Source: JALZUE01 sp051251725
GTDB lineage: Bacteria > Pseudomonadota > Gammaproteobacteria > Enterobacterales > Alteromonadaceae
Assembly: GCA_051251725.1 (NCBI GenBank)
Contig: JBPOFN010000024.1
Span: forward strand, 1 to 64,000
Direction: 5' to 3'
DNA: 64,000 nt
Shown: in pieces, positions 16,804 through 26,520 of the stretch
Position numbering within the stretch: the first letter of the stretch is position 1
Layout of the letters: each line of letters opens with the position of its first letter
Notes under the pieces: generated by a model
What the model was told of the DNA's origin: nothing
The model's input: the letters and a program-made list of their open reading frames with translations, nothing else
The model's database searches: none
Program-made: the position numbers and the translations under genes

Positions 16804-16831
16804 AAAGGCCTTGTTAAATAACAAGGCCTTT
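16804..16831 (-). terminator. Terminator between the lipoprotein and the halogenase-like gene
   Basis: A perfect 12-base stem (AAAGGCCTTGTT / AACAAGGCCTTT) around AAAT, 25 bases after the stop codon of the lipoprotein gene. It should end most receptor-lipoprotein transcripts and leave the halogenase-like gene on read-through or its own promoter. The plus strand is also T-rich beyond it. Confidence 0.85.
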
Positions 16832-16856
16832 GTTTTATTTACTTAACAACTACGAA

Positions 16857-19352
16857 TTATTCAGGAACTGGATAAATACGAACATTGTCAATGTTGAACG
16901 TTGTGTTATCGGCCATACTTATTTCAAGTCTTACATCATCAGCTAATGACCAGTCAAAGTTAGGATCACTGGCAATTGCGCCGTTGTAATAAGTTGAATC
17001 AGTATCGGTGACAAAATGGAATCTTAAGTTTTGCCATAAGGTTGGAGATTTTGAAAGTCTATTTTTCGGACTTACAATATAATTTCCAGACGTTTGATCG
17101 ACTAACTTAACTTCCAATGCTTCTACTTTCTCACCAGTGTTTTGCCAATCAAACTCAACAACATAGCGAATTCCCTTTTTAAAGGTACCTTGTTTGATAC
17201 CATCAGGTAGAAGGCGTATAGCTGTCCACGTTGCTGTGCTTGTTACTTCAAGACCATATAAGGTTTCATTAGCATTATCGTAACGGTTCGCATCTTCAGT
17301 TAATGCGATAGTTGCATCACCAGTCGCCATTACCCAGTCAGGTGCAGTGCCGTCATTAAAATGGCCATTAGCACCTTTTACAAGGTTACGTTGTTGATTA
17401 AAACGGTATGGAACCATCTTAACATCATCAAAAGTTAAGCTTTTTTTACCGGATAGTTGGATAGCAATTTCTTCCGCAGGATCTTCAAAGAAGCTATTAA
17501 CAGGGTAATCTACCGTATGTAATACTTGAGATCTCACACCGCGCATCGTTGAATACTCAGCAGGGTAAACATTACCATTAGCTGAGTTTTTAACTAATAA
17601 AACAGCGTTAGTATAAAGACCTGTATCATCAGTTGACTCACTTTGCCACGACACATATACATTATCGTCTTCAGTGATTTGTCCTTGTTTAATCCCGGCA
17701 GGGGTTAAACGAATGGCTGCGTCATTAACTAAAGTTTCTACACCAAAACTACCCGTATAAGCACCCGTTGCATTTATAGCAGTGCCATCAACACCACCTA
17801 GCTGTTGTACCCAGCCATTATCAAAAGCACCACTTTCAAAAGTGCCATTTTTAACTAGATTAACATCAGCACCATTAATCATTAGGTTAAAAGTACGCTC
17901 TTCAGATGTTAAAGTTCCATCTGTTACTTTATAAGTAAATGCAAACGTTTCACTTTGGCCTTTGTCTATGTATAAAAATGCATATGGGTCAACAAGAATA
18001 GTACCGTCGTCATTAACTGTAATACCAAAGGTGTCAGCTTCAGGTGGTGTGACAATATCAATAACTTCCATTACGTCGCCATCAAAGTCTAATACACCTT
18101 CTAATAAATCGAAGGTAATTATATCGTCATTGGCTTTTACTGTTTTCTCTAATGGACCTGAGAATTCAGGGGCATTAAACAAGTCAGCTCCTTTAATAAC
18201 AAACGTAGCTGTACGAGCAGTTGAATTATCAGCATTACCATCGGTTACAAAAAAGTTATAAGTAATTATACCTTCTTCACCTTTTACTAACTGGTCTGCA
18301 AAAACAGATGGATCAAATGTTAATTCAAAATTTGTTATTCTATCGGTAACAGGATCTCTGATTATTTCTGTACTTGTAAATGAAATAGCTTCATTACCAT
18401 TCATTGGTTGCATTACACCATCATAACTTATGTTTGATAATACACCTTGAACGCCTAATGCCTCATTACGGTAAGATGTATCTTGGTAATGAACATAATA
18501 ACCTTCTAAGTCACCAACTTGTCTTGCAAAGCTTTCGTTATGATAAATATCAGCATCGAAAACACCCGCTAGTAAGTCTACAGTAACTTTGTCACCTTTT
18601 TCAGACACTTCAACCCTATTTGGTTCTAAAGTAACTTTTGTTTCATTGTCTAGTTTAGGGCTACCATCTGCATTTAATTCAATAAATTCAGGAGCACTAT
18701 TCTCACCAACAACTTGTGTATAAAGATAATGTTTAGTTGAGTTGATACCATCAGTAATATCATAAGAAATATTTACCACTGACAACTCATTTTCAAATAG
18801 CACAGGGATGAACTCACTAGGAGTTACGCGTAATACTGTTTGCTTTAGGTCAAAACCATAAAGAATTTCATCTGTTCTTGGTAAGTTTTGGGCTTTTCTA
18901 ATAATTTCGGTATCATCAAAAGTTAAGCCTGTTTGACCTATTTCATAACCTAAAGAAGTTAAAATCGGCTCACATATCTCAGGGTAATTAGCGGCTGTAA
19001 CTATCGTGTCCCTACAGTTAGGGCCAGACCACACAAATTGCACATTTGTAACGGTTAAATTGTCATTCTCTGGGTCTGTAAAGCCTTTTAACAAATCAAT
19101 GTCGTAATAACCAATATTATTTTCAAACTTTTCAGATTCTTGAAAAGAGTATTGCAACTGCATTACATTTTTTTGAGTAACTACGTCGAATACTTCTTTC
19201 ATCGTACTAAATTCTGTTTCTAGTATGTCAGTCATACTAAGAACAGGAGCCTGATTATTTTTGTCTGCAGCATTGCTGCTTGAGCCACTATCACAACCAG
19301 CTAATGCTGTTAATAAGGTTGGAAGTACCCAATATTTTAATTGAAATTTCAT
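16857..19352 (-). CDS. Large Ig/CBM-like surface lipoprotein paired with a TonB receptor
   Basis: An 831-residue lipoprotein. I take the second of two adjacent ATGs (19352) because AAGGA sits 6 bases before it. The lipobox LAGC places the lipidated cysteine at residue 20; Asp follows at +2, which in E. coli retains lipoproteins in the inner membrane, though the rule is not proven here. The middle (about 150-490) has tandem Ig/cadherin-like repeats (LLAGVFDADIY, LLEGVLDFDGD, FAFTYKVTDGT). The C-terminus has two similar jelly-roll-like modules, each opening N-L-V-K-(N/G) near 500 and 665, resembling CBM4/9-type carbohydrate-binding domains. It follows the receptor gene by 15 bases, so it is probably its glycan-capturing partner, a SusD-like role by position only. 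Confidence 0.8.
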   Translation of the reverse strand: MKFQLKYWVLPTLLTALAGCDSGSSSNAADKNNQAPVLSMTDILETEFSTMKEVFDVVTQKNVMQLQYSFQESEKFENNIGYYDIDLLKGFTDPENDNLTVTNVQFVWSGPNCRDTIVTAANYPEICEPILTSLGYEIGQTGLTFDDTEIIRKAQNLPRTDEILYGFDLKQTVLRVTPSEFIPVLFENELSVVNISYDITDGINSTKHYLYTQVVGENSAPEFIELNADGSPKLDNETKVTLEPNRVEVSEKGDKVTVDLLAGVFDADIYHNESFARQVGDLEGYYVHYQDTSYRNEALGVQGVLSNISYDGVMQPMNGNEAISFTSTEIIRDPVTDRITNFELTFDPSVFADQLVKGEEGIITYNFFVTDGNADNSTARTATFVIKGADLFNAPEFSGPLEKTVKANDDIITFDLLEGVLDFDGDVMEVIDIVTPPEADTFGITVNDDGTILVDPYAFLYIDKGQSETFAFTYKVTDGTLTSEERTFNLMINGADVNLVKNGTFESGAFDNGWVQQLGGVDGTAINATGAYTGSFGVETLVNDAAIRLTPAGIKQGQITEDDNVYVSWQSESTDDTGLYTNAVLLVKNSANGNVYPAEYSTMRGVRSQVLHTVDYPVNSFFEDPAEEIAIQLSGKKSLTFDDVKMVPYRFNQQRNLVKGANGHFNDGTAPDWVMATGDATIALTEDANRYDNANETLYGLEVTSTATWTAIRLLPDGIKQGTFKKGIRYVVEFDWQNTGEKVEALEVKLVDQTSGNYIVSPKNRLSKSPTLWQNLRFHFVTDTDSTYYNGAIASDPNFDWSLADDVRLEISMADNTTFNIDNVRIYPVPE

Positions 19353-19367
19353 CATAATTCCTTACTC

Positions 19368-22300
19368 TTAAAAGTTAACTCTTACACCTAAACGGAAAGT
19401 ACGGCCTGTTTTGTATTCCAGCTGGGTACGTGATTTATTCCCGCCGTTTTCTAAAACATTCCCTTCATCGAAAGGTACGTTAACTAATTCGCCCTCAACC
19501 ATTGCTTGATCACCCAAGTTAATTAAGCTACTTGTAAAGTAGTTACGGGTAGTTTCATCAGTTAAGTTAATTGCTTGAAATGAGACCAATATGCCTTCAG
19601 ACACTTTGTAGTTAATCGATAAATCTAAAATACCACTACCTTCACGCCATAAATTACCATTGTTCCAGTTACGGTTGATTAACTCATCTGACTTTCCGCG
19701 ATAAGACAAGCGAATTTGATGACCAAATTTTTCCCAGAAAACAGTACCGTTATAGGTATGTTTAGCGGTCCATAGGCTAGGTAATGAAGCTAGTGTCAAT
19801 GTAGGGTCAATTGAAGATTGCTCGGCATCCGTTTCACTATCAGTGTAGGTATAACTAACTTGTGTGCCTAAACCCGATAATAAACCCGGTAAAAAGTCAT
19901 AAGTTTGGTTGTAACTAATTTCGGTGCCCATAATGGTAGCGCCTTTACCATTACGTATTTTAGTAACATTAAACTTCTTACATAAATCAATTAAATTTTC
20001 GCTGTACCACCAATCTTGTTTAGGCGAAAAAATATTACCGCGATCAGGGAAACAAGCAGCAGACCCAACACCATCAAGCGTATCTTCATTAAAATCAGCG
20101 TTAATTTGCTCAACAGATTTAATTAAATTAGCAGAGTCATAACCGGCTGAAGGGTCAACAAAACGCAAATCATCAAGATAAGTAGTTAACGATTCTTGTT
20201 CTTCAAAGTTACTCATGTCTTTATGAAATAAAGTAGTTGAGAACATACCTGATTCGTTAAAGTACCACTCAAATGATAAATCGAGGTTTTTCGATTCTTG
20301 CGGTTGTAGTTGCGTATTATTAATAGTTAAATTAGAACCTTTATTGGTGTAGTCCGCGCCCCAAATACCTTCATTGACTTTAAAACCAGGTTTTAAAGAG
20401 TCGATATTTGGTCTTGACATAGTTTTAGAAACCGCAAAACGCGCAATAATGTCATCGTTAACTTGATAATTTAGGTTTAAACTTGGTAGGAATAAGTCAT
20501 ACTCATGCGTACCTTCTGTTTTAAATACATCAACGCTGCGGTTTTCAGCAAGTGCAGGATCTGAACTTTCGCCCCAATAATAGCGTGGCGAGTGACTTAC
20601 ATCTGCATGTCTACCTACTGTGAAATGTCCGAACCCTTCTCTTTCTGTCAGAGGGTCATAACAAGGATAAACTAGCTTTTCGTCAATAATATTCCCAGGA
20701 AAACGGGTATCATCTGAGTAATCGTCAGGGGTACCATTATAATCCCAACCTATGCCATCGATACGGTTAAGGGTTGTTTCTCGCGTGATATCGTTTGGAA
20801 AATCATTTGCTATGATACATTCAGGATTATTTGTATTACGCAATTGTCTAAACAAGAACGGGTCAAAAACACGGTCAAGTGGATCACCTCGGAAGTAATT
20901 AACCCCAGAATAACCACTTGCTTCGACTTCAGTTCTTACCCAACGTACACCAACGTCACCTGTTAGGTTATCCATTGGTTCAAAGCTAAATTTAATATAT
21001 GCCGCTTGGTTTTTAAGTGTTGCTTCACGCGTTTCCGATGGGTCAACCGTATAAGCTAAACTCTCAGTTGTATTGGCTAATTCAAGTAATTTACTCGCTG
21101 AAATTAGCGGCCAACCATCAGTTACATTGCTAACGGGAATCCCTAAATCTTGCATAAAGTTGTCTACAGGGAATGGATTGCCTGTAATATAGTTTGTTGC
21201 AGGAATAGCTCCAAGACTTTGTCCTGGTTGAAGTACCCGGCTCCCCGTGATATTACCATCGTTATCGTAAATATTTACTGAGATGGCTTTACCGGCATTT
21301 TCAAATTTACCTTCTTGATTATCAACATACTTAGTACGTTCAGAGGCTTTATAGCCAAATTCAACTTTAGTTACACCAAAATAGTCAACTTCCCAATCAA
21401 AATCAACAAAAGCTGTTTTTTGCTCATCTTCAATTTCTCTATCACGTATTCTTACGGTATTTGTACCCTGTGAGGTAAAATCTTCAGGGTTAAATGCTGT
21501 ACTAGTAAGGCCATCAAAGCGTTGATAAGGGTCTTCTTGAGAAACATAACCATCACCGCCAACCATAATACAAGAACCACTTGTACAATCATAACCTGCT
21601 GGTTGTATACCCGTATGCGGCGTACCGTATTCAGTAGCATATTGCTTACCGTATTTACCACCTTGTAAGTTCACAACGTAAGTACTTACAGGTTCTAGGT
21701 GACTTTTTGAATAATTAACACCTACATCTAGCTTAAAGTCGTCGGTAATGTATTGTTCTAAACTTAAATTAACTACGGTATTAGTCGTGCTATCGCCACC
21801 ATTGGTGCGACCATAGCCACCATCAGCAAAACGGTTTAATGTTTTAACTAATGTGCGATTTTTTGTATCCATAGTCCACCAATCTTCTTGAGGATCAGAA
21901 AATTCTGGTGCATATAATTCACTAGGGGTGCCTCGACTTAATTCAAGATGCGGAACACCTTCAACATAGTTATCATTATCGGTTAGTGTTCTAACCGTAA
22001 TTCGATGATCCGTTGTTACTAATTCTTGCTTACCATAAATTAAATCAAGATTAATATTTGTAGTGTCAGTAGGTAAATATTGAAAAGATAATGTTGCCCC
22101 ATGACGATCACGTTTATTTTGAAATAATGAATAATCCAAACTACTAGCTACAAGTGCTGAAGTATCAGTAACAATATTACCTTGCAAATCGCGAGCAATA
22201 TCTACATCAAATGCTTCAAATCGTCCCATTTGCAATTGATCACGTCGAACAGATGACGTTTCATCATAAGCGGTAAATAACACACCAAAACTTTCATCAA

Positions 22301-22928
22301 GAAACTTTTCAGAGATAGTACCTGATATCTTGTAATCACTTTCTTCAGAAAAATCATTAAAACGATATTGAGCAGTCATCGTTCTAATATTTTTATTAAC
22401 ATCTAGAGGCTTGGTGGTATTTAATTGAACTGTAGCACCTAAAGAACCTTCATCGTGATCGGCACTTGGCGTTTTTATTACATTGATGTGAGATAAAATA
22501 TCAGAAGAAAAAGTACTTAAGTCAACTGATTGGTTTTCATCAGAACTAGTTAAGGTAACACCGTTCATGGTGATAACGTTTTGATTTGGGTTAGCGCCAC
22601 GAACCGTTATTTTAGTCCCTTCACCATCCGTTGACTGAACTGATACACCTGTTACCCGTGATAGTGCATCGGCAATGTTTTGATCCGTAGATTTACCAAT
22701 ATCTTCCGCATAAATAGAATCACTGACGTTTTCTGAAAAACGTTTAGCATTCATGGATTTCATTACACTGCCACGAAAACCAGTAACTTCGATAACCTCA
22801 ACAGCGTCTTTCTTTTTCTTATCTGTTTTATCTTTGGCTTCTTCAAATGCTGCGGCGTTAAAGCTAGCCGTAGCCATTATCGCAAGCGATAACGTACTTA
22901 ATTTAAAACCGCGTCTTTTAATAGACAT
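19368..22928 (-). CDS. TonB-dependent receptor, large glycan-uptake type
   Basis: A 1185-residue outer-membrane receptor, starting at the ATG 22928 behind AGGAGAGAGAGA; an in-frame TTG-type extension upstream is not supported. Features in order: signal peptide to about residue 27, a TonB box-like VEVIEVTGF near 43-51, a plug domain (ADALSRVTGVSVQ, VRGANPNQNVITMNGV), and a 22-strand-type barrel ending in Phe (TFRLGVRVNF). The large size and the plug start with GFRGSVMKSMNAKR match the carbohydrate-type (CarB/Caulobacter-like) receptors of marine bacteria. With the downstream lipoprotein it forms a likely SusC/D-analogous uptake pair. It would be powered by the TonB operon at 6350-11336. Substrate unknown; agar-derived sugars are suggested by the GH50 remnant. 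Confidence 0.92.
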   Translation of the reverse strand: MSIKRRGFKLSTLSLAIMATASFNAAAFEEAKDKTDKKKKDAVEVIEVTGFRGSVMKSMNAKRFSENVSDSIYAEDIGKSTDQNIADALSRVTGVSVQSTDGEGTKITVRGANPNQNVITMNGVTLTSSDENQSVDLSTFSSDILSHINVIKTPSADHDEGSLGATVQLNTTKPLDVNKNIRTMTAQYRFNDFSEESDYKISGTISEKFLDESFGVLFTAYDETSSVRRDQLQMGRFEAFDVDIARDLQGNIVTDTSALVASSLDYSLFQNKRDRHGATLSFQYLPTDTTNINLDLIYGKQELVTTDHRITVRTLTDNDNYVEGVPHLELSRGTPSELYAPEFSDPQEDWWTMDTKNRTLVKTLNRFADGGYGRTNGGDSTTNTVVNLSLEQYITDDFKLDVGVNYSKSHLEPVSTYVVNLQGGKYGKQYATEYGTPHTGIQPAGYDCTSGSCIMVGGDGYVSQEDPYQRFDGLTSTAFNPEDFTSQGTNTVRIRDREIEDEQKTAFVDFDWEVDYFGVTKVEFGYKASERTKYVDNQEGKFENAGKAISVNIYDNDGNITGSRVLQPGQSLGAIPATNYITGNPFPVDNFMQDLGIPVSNVTDGWPLISASKLLELANTTESLAYTVDPSETREATLKNQAAYIKFSFEPMDNLTGDVGVRWVRTEVEASGYSGVNYFRGDPLDRVFDPFLFRQLRNTNNPECIIANDFPNDITRETTLNRIDGIGWDYNGTPDDYSDDTRFPGNIIDEKLVYPCYDPLTEREGFGHFTVGRHADVSHSPRYYWGESSDPALAENRSVDVFKTEGTHEYDLFLPSLNLNYQVNDDIIARFAVSKTMSRPNIDSLKPGFKVNEGIWGADYTNKGSNLTINNTQLQPQESKNLDLSFEWYFNESGMFSTTLFHKDMSNFEEQESLTTYLDDLRFVDPSAGYDSANLIKSVEQINADFNEDTLDGVGSAACFPDRGNIFSPKQDWWYSENLIDLCKKFNVTKIRNGKGATIMGTEISYNQTYDFLPGLLSGLGTQVSYTYTDSETDAEQSSIDPTLTLASLPSLWTAKHTYNGTVFWEKFGHQIRLSYRGKSDELINRNWNNGNLWREGSGILDLSINYKVSEGILVSFQAINLTDETTRNYFTSSLINLGDQAMVEGELVNVPFDEGNVLENGGNKSRTQLEYKTGRTFRLGVRVNF

Positions 22929-23495
22929 AATCTCTCTCTCCTGAAAGGACTTATATATGAATGTCAATTTTCTTTAATAAATTGACTTTCACCTTTTGTA
23001 TTTTTTTGTATTTTTTTGTTTTTAAGCTTTAATCGATCTAGATCAATTAAAATACTACATTAAAATAATTAAGTGTCAACAATTTACTATAATCAATAAT
23101 TTAAATATCAGATTATAAAGCTTTACTTATAAAGAAATGGTTTTAAATAAAAGAGGGACTGTACGTAACCGAACACCTTGTTTTCATTATCGAGTACTAA
23201 AAAGTAAAACTGGCCGAAATAAAGAAGATAAATGGGTAGCGTCTAAAATATAAAACTTAGTAATAAAAGATGATGGGCTAAATATTATTTCTACCGGGGA
23301 TTTATTTAGTTCCACACTAAATAAATGTGTGTATTGGCTTTATTTGATGACTTCAATATGGCGTTTAAAAAACACCCCGCATATTTTTATTTATAAAAAA
23401 TATTGAATTTAAAACGATTTAAACAGAACAATAATAAAAAGATATGATGCTTAAAACGATATTATAAAAAGAAGATTACTCGAAAAATAAAACTA
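22929..23495. other. Receptor upstream region without a clear gene
   Basis: About 570 AT-rich bases. An inverted repeat with 8-base arms (GTCAATTT at 22963-22970, AAATTGAC at 22979-22986) and a palindrome GATCTAGATC (23035-23044) lie upstream of the receptor start and may be regulator sites. A 38-codon plus-strand frame (23137-23253) encodes a basic, unrecognised peptide with no good ribosome site; I do not call it a gene. Confidence 0.5.
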
Positions 23496-23524
23496 AAAAG
23501 ACCAGCTTAAAACTTTTAAGCTGG
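23496..23524 (-). terminator. Terminator of glgCA
   Basis: A perfect 11-base stem (CCAGCTTAAAA / TTTTAAGCTGG) with a one-base loop, 28 bases after glgA, followed on the minus-strand RNA by a U-rich run. Confidence 0.85.
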
Positions 23525-23552
23525 CCTATAAAAATATTAACTACCTAAGCTA

Positions 23553-25103
23553 TTAATATAAAAACTTAAGATAATCTTTAATCGCATTAGGCCAAGTGAA
23601 ACGTTGTTTTTTTGCCTGTGATGCTATTTTATCCCACTGGGTTTTATCTTGATTAAACAAGGTTAAGGCATTGTTCAGTTCAATTGATAAAGAAGATAAT
23701 TGTTCATTGATATTACTACCAGAGAAACAAAAACCGCTCTTAAGATGTTCAACTGTATCTTTTAAACCGCCTATTTCATGCACCAAACAAGGTTGGCCAG
23801 CCCGCATAGCAAGCATTTGGCTTATTCCGCACGGTTCAAATGAACTAGGCATTAAGAATAAATCCCCTTGCTGATAAACTTGTTGTGACAACAGATCATC
23901 ATAACCATTAAGAAAAATAAAGTTCTCATGTTTAGCCATCAATAACGTCATTGCTTGTTCAAGCTGAGGATCACCCGAGCCAAGTATTAATAATCGGCCT
24001 TGATGATTTTCAATGCTCGCTAATACTTGCTCCAGTACCAAGCTGTGGTTCCGCTCTAGCACTAACAAAGCAACTTTTTGTGTGGTTAAGCGGCCAACAC
24101 TTGTGAGCAATGGCCCATTAGAAGCCGTTTTTAACCAAGTATTAATTCTTTGATAAGCAATGAAGTGGGTTGATTTAACCTGAGCATTTTTTGACATCCA
24201 AATTAATAATACTTTTTGAATATCAGCTAAAAACTCTGGCTGAGCAACTTTTGTAGGTAAATCAATATCATATTGACAACCATTTAAAATACCAAATAAA
24301 CGCTGTTCATGCTGGGCATTTTGTAAATCAAGCTCTAGGCCTTCACCGCCAATAAAACCGACGGCGGCATCTGACGGTTTAATAACTTCAGTCGCATACG
24401 TTGGCGAAACCACGTGTACAGCATCGGATAAATTAATGCCTGCCCGCGCGGGATTGACACAATTGCCATAATTAGGATCAGCAATTTGACTATAATCAAC
24501 AGCTAACTCTGGAAACCAAGTTTGAAAAGCTGAGCTATCATCTTTAAACGGCCTTGTTCCCTGTAAAGCTAAGTTATGGATGGTATAGACACAACGGGTT
24601 GTTTGCAGTGCTTGGTATTTCGGATTTAATGCCCGATGAATCGCGATAAATGCGGTATGCCAATCATGTAAATGAATAATATCAAATTGATCGCGCCACT
24701 GGCTTATCAACAATTCACAAATCGCTGTTGAAAACAAAGCGAATTTAGAAGCGTCACTGGCAAACGGCCGCTTGGCGCCATCATCACAATAAATATTGCC
24801 AACTCCGGCATTAGCAAACAACTCATTTTCTAAAACATATTGAGTGACTCCCGAGCCATCATCAAGATGTAATTGATATAAATCAATTGATTCAAGCTTG
24901 CCTGCAAAGGCAACTTTAAAGTGATAAAGATGCTCAGCATAATCGAACGTTGCTTGATAGCCATAACTGGGAGTAATAACAGAAACACTTTGCTGTTGTT
25001 GGACTAAATATTTAGGGATGTCACGAATGACATCCCCTATTCCGCCAACTTTTCCTTTGGGTAGCGCATCATTTTCGGCGGCTACCATTAATATATTAGA
25101 CAA
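23553..25103 (-). CDS. glgA: Glycogen synthase (ADP-glucose type)
   Basis: Adds glucose from ADP-glucose to growing alpha-1,4-glucan; cytosolic GT5 enzyme of 516 residues. The N-terminal domain carries KVGGIGDV (18-25), the ADP-glucose-binding KxGG loop, and HDWHTAF near 146-152. The C-terminal GT-B domain has TSVGRLTTQK, the phosphate loop and EPCGISQMLAM, with the conserved catalytic Glu and GG loop (IGGLKDTV). It is slightly longer and more divergent than E. coli GlgA, matching the glycogen synthases of marine Alteromonadales. It follows glgC by 30 bases on the same strand. Confidence 0.93.
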   Translation of the reverse strand: MSNILMVAAENDALPKGKVGGIGDVIRDIPKYLVQQQQSVSVITPSYGYQATFDYAEHLYHFKVAFAGKLESIDLYQLHLDDGSGVTQYVLENELFANAGVGNIYCDDGAKRPFASDASKFALFSTAICELLISQWRDQFDIIHLHDWHTAFIAIHRALNPKYQALQTTRCVYTIHNLALQGTRPFKDDSSAFQTWFPELAVDYSQIADPNYGNCVNPARAGINLSDAVHVVSPTYATEVIKPSDAAVGFIGGEGLELDLQNAQHEQRLFGILNGCQYDIDLPTKVAQPEFLADIQKVLLIWMSKNAQVKSTHFIAYQRINTWLKTASNGPLLTSVGRLTTQKVALLVLERNHSLVLEQVLASIENHQGRLLILGSGDPQLEQAMTLLMAKHENFIFLNGYDDLLSQQVYQQGDLFLMPSSFEPCGISQMLAMRAGQPCLVHEIGGLKDTVEHLKSGFCFSGSNINEQLSSLSIELNNALTLFNQDKTQWDKIASQAKKQRFTWPNAIKDYLKFLY

Positions 25104-25133
25104 GGCTTAACTTCTCCCTATGTCTTTCATTAA

Positions 25134-26399
25134 TTATTTTGCTAGATAAGCGGCTATCATATCACGAGTTACTAAAACTACACCTTTCTCAGTGACTCTA
25201 AAACCATTAGCTCTATCAACTTCATGATCAACACCGATCACTAACCCTTCAGGGATGACACAGTTTCTATCAATAATGGTTTTTTTAATGGTCGAGTTAG
25301 CCCCGATAATTGCGCCTGGTAAAATTACCGCTTGTTCAATCGTACAATAAGAATGCACTCTTACTTTAGAGAACAATAATGACTTTTTAACCACTGAACC
25401 TGAAACAATTGCGCCGCCTGATACAGTCGAGTCAATTGCACAGCCACGACGGTTTTCAGAGTCGTGAACAAACTTTGCCGGAGCAGTTTGCTCTTGGTAA
25501 GTCCATATTGGCCAACTTTCATCGTACATGTTTAACTGTGGTTCTGGCTCTACTAACTCCATGTTAGCTTCCCAAAACGAGTCAAGTGTCCCTACATCGC
25601 GCCAATAAGGTTTTTGCTTTTCATCAGGATCTCTAAATGGGAAAGCAAATACTTGATGAGATTCAATGATTGCAGGAATAATATCGTGGCCAAAATCACC
25701 ACTTGAACCTTCTTGCGCCGCATCTTTTTTTAATTCATCAAATAAGAATTCAGTATTGAAAACATAATTCCCCATTGAAGCTAATGTCATTCCTGGTTTA
25801 CCTGGAATTTCAGAAGGATGTTCAGGTTTTTCATCAAAACGAATAATTTTATTATTCTCATCAACCGTCATCACACCAAACGCACCTGCCGCTTCTTCTA
25901 CTGGTACTTCAACACAGCATACTGTCATGTCTGCACCCGTTTCAACATGCTTCGCTAATAACTCACCATAATCCATACGGTATACATGATCACCAGAAAG
26001 AATAATGACAAACTTTGGTAACTCATGGCGAATAATATCCATATTCTGAAATACCGCATCAGCAGTACCAGTATACCAACCTTCACCATTACGTTGAGAC
26101 GCAGGCAGTATCTCTACTGATTCGCCAAGTTCCTTTTTAAAGTGCCCCCATGCACGATTAACATGTCTGATTAATGAATGCGATTTATACTGTGTCGCAA
26201 TACCGACTCTTCGAATACCTGAATTAATACAATTTGATAACGGGAAATCTATGATTCGAAATTTACCACCAAAAAAAGTTGCTGGCTTAGCCCGCCAATC
26301 AGTTAATTCATAAAGCCTTGACCCTCGACCACCAGCAAGTATTAGCGCGTAAGTGTCTTGGGTTAAAGAACTGATAAAACGGTTATGATATTGAGGCAT
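25134..26399 (-). CDS. glgC: Glucose-1-phosphate adenylyltransferase
   Basis: Makes ADP-glucose from ATP and glucose-1-phosphate, the committed and usually allosteric step of glycogen synthesis. The 421-residue protein has the nucleotide-binding LAGGRGSRL (21-29), KPA at 38-40 near the activator site, the metal/catalytic SGDHVYRMDY, the sugar-phosphate site FDEKPE, and a C-terminal left-handed beta-helix. Length agrees with E. coli GlgC. It starts the glgCA pair. The branching enzyme (glgB) and debranching or phosphorylase genes are not in this window. Confidence 0.97.
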   Translation of the reverse strand: MPQYHNRFISSLTQDTYALILAGGRGSRLYELTDWRAKPATFFGGKFRIIDFPLSNCINSGIRRVGIATQYKSHSLIRHVNRAWGHFKKELGESVEILPASQRNGEGWYTGTADAVFQNMDIIRHELPKFVIILSGDHVYRMDYGELLAKHVETGADMTVCCVEVPVEEAAGAFGVMTVDENNKIIRFDEKPEHPSEIPGKPGMTLASMGNYVFNTEFLFDELKKDAAQEGSSGDFGHDIIPAIIESHQVFAFPFRDPDEKQKPYWRDVGTLDSFWEANMELVEPEPQLNMYDESWPIWTYQEQTAPAKFVHDSENRRGCAIDSTVSGGAIVSGSVVKKSLLFSKVRVHSYCTIEQAVILPGAIIGANSTIKKTIIDRNCVIPEGLVIGVDHEVDRANGFRVTEKGVVLVTRDMIAAYLAK

Positions 26400-26460
26400 G
26401 TCCTCTCCTTGAAAACATTTATTTTTATAAATGTATAATGCGGATTTTTTTTATAAATGT

Positions 26461-26497
26461 CTATCTGCTTAACTTTAAATTTAAGCTAAACAGATAG
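26461..26497 (-). terminator. Hairpin between the CBM48 gene and glgC
   Basis: Arms CTATCTG / CAGATAG with an inner CTTAA / TTAAG pairing. It lies 24 bases after the CBM48 stop. The U-tract is short, so it may be an mRNA-stability or attenuator structure rather than a full terminator. Confidence 0.45.
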
Positions 26498-26520
26498 TTA
26501 CAACAACAGTAAGTAACTGT

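Noticed and set aside
23137..23253. A 38-codon basic peptide frame
   Set aside because: Weak start signal and no recognisable family; could be a decayed fragment but cannot be supported.
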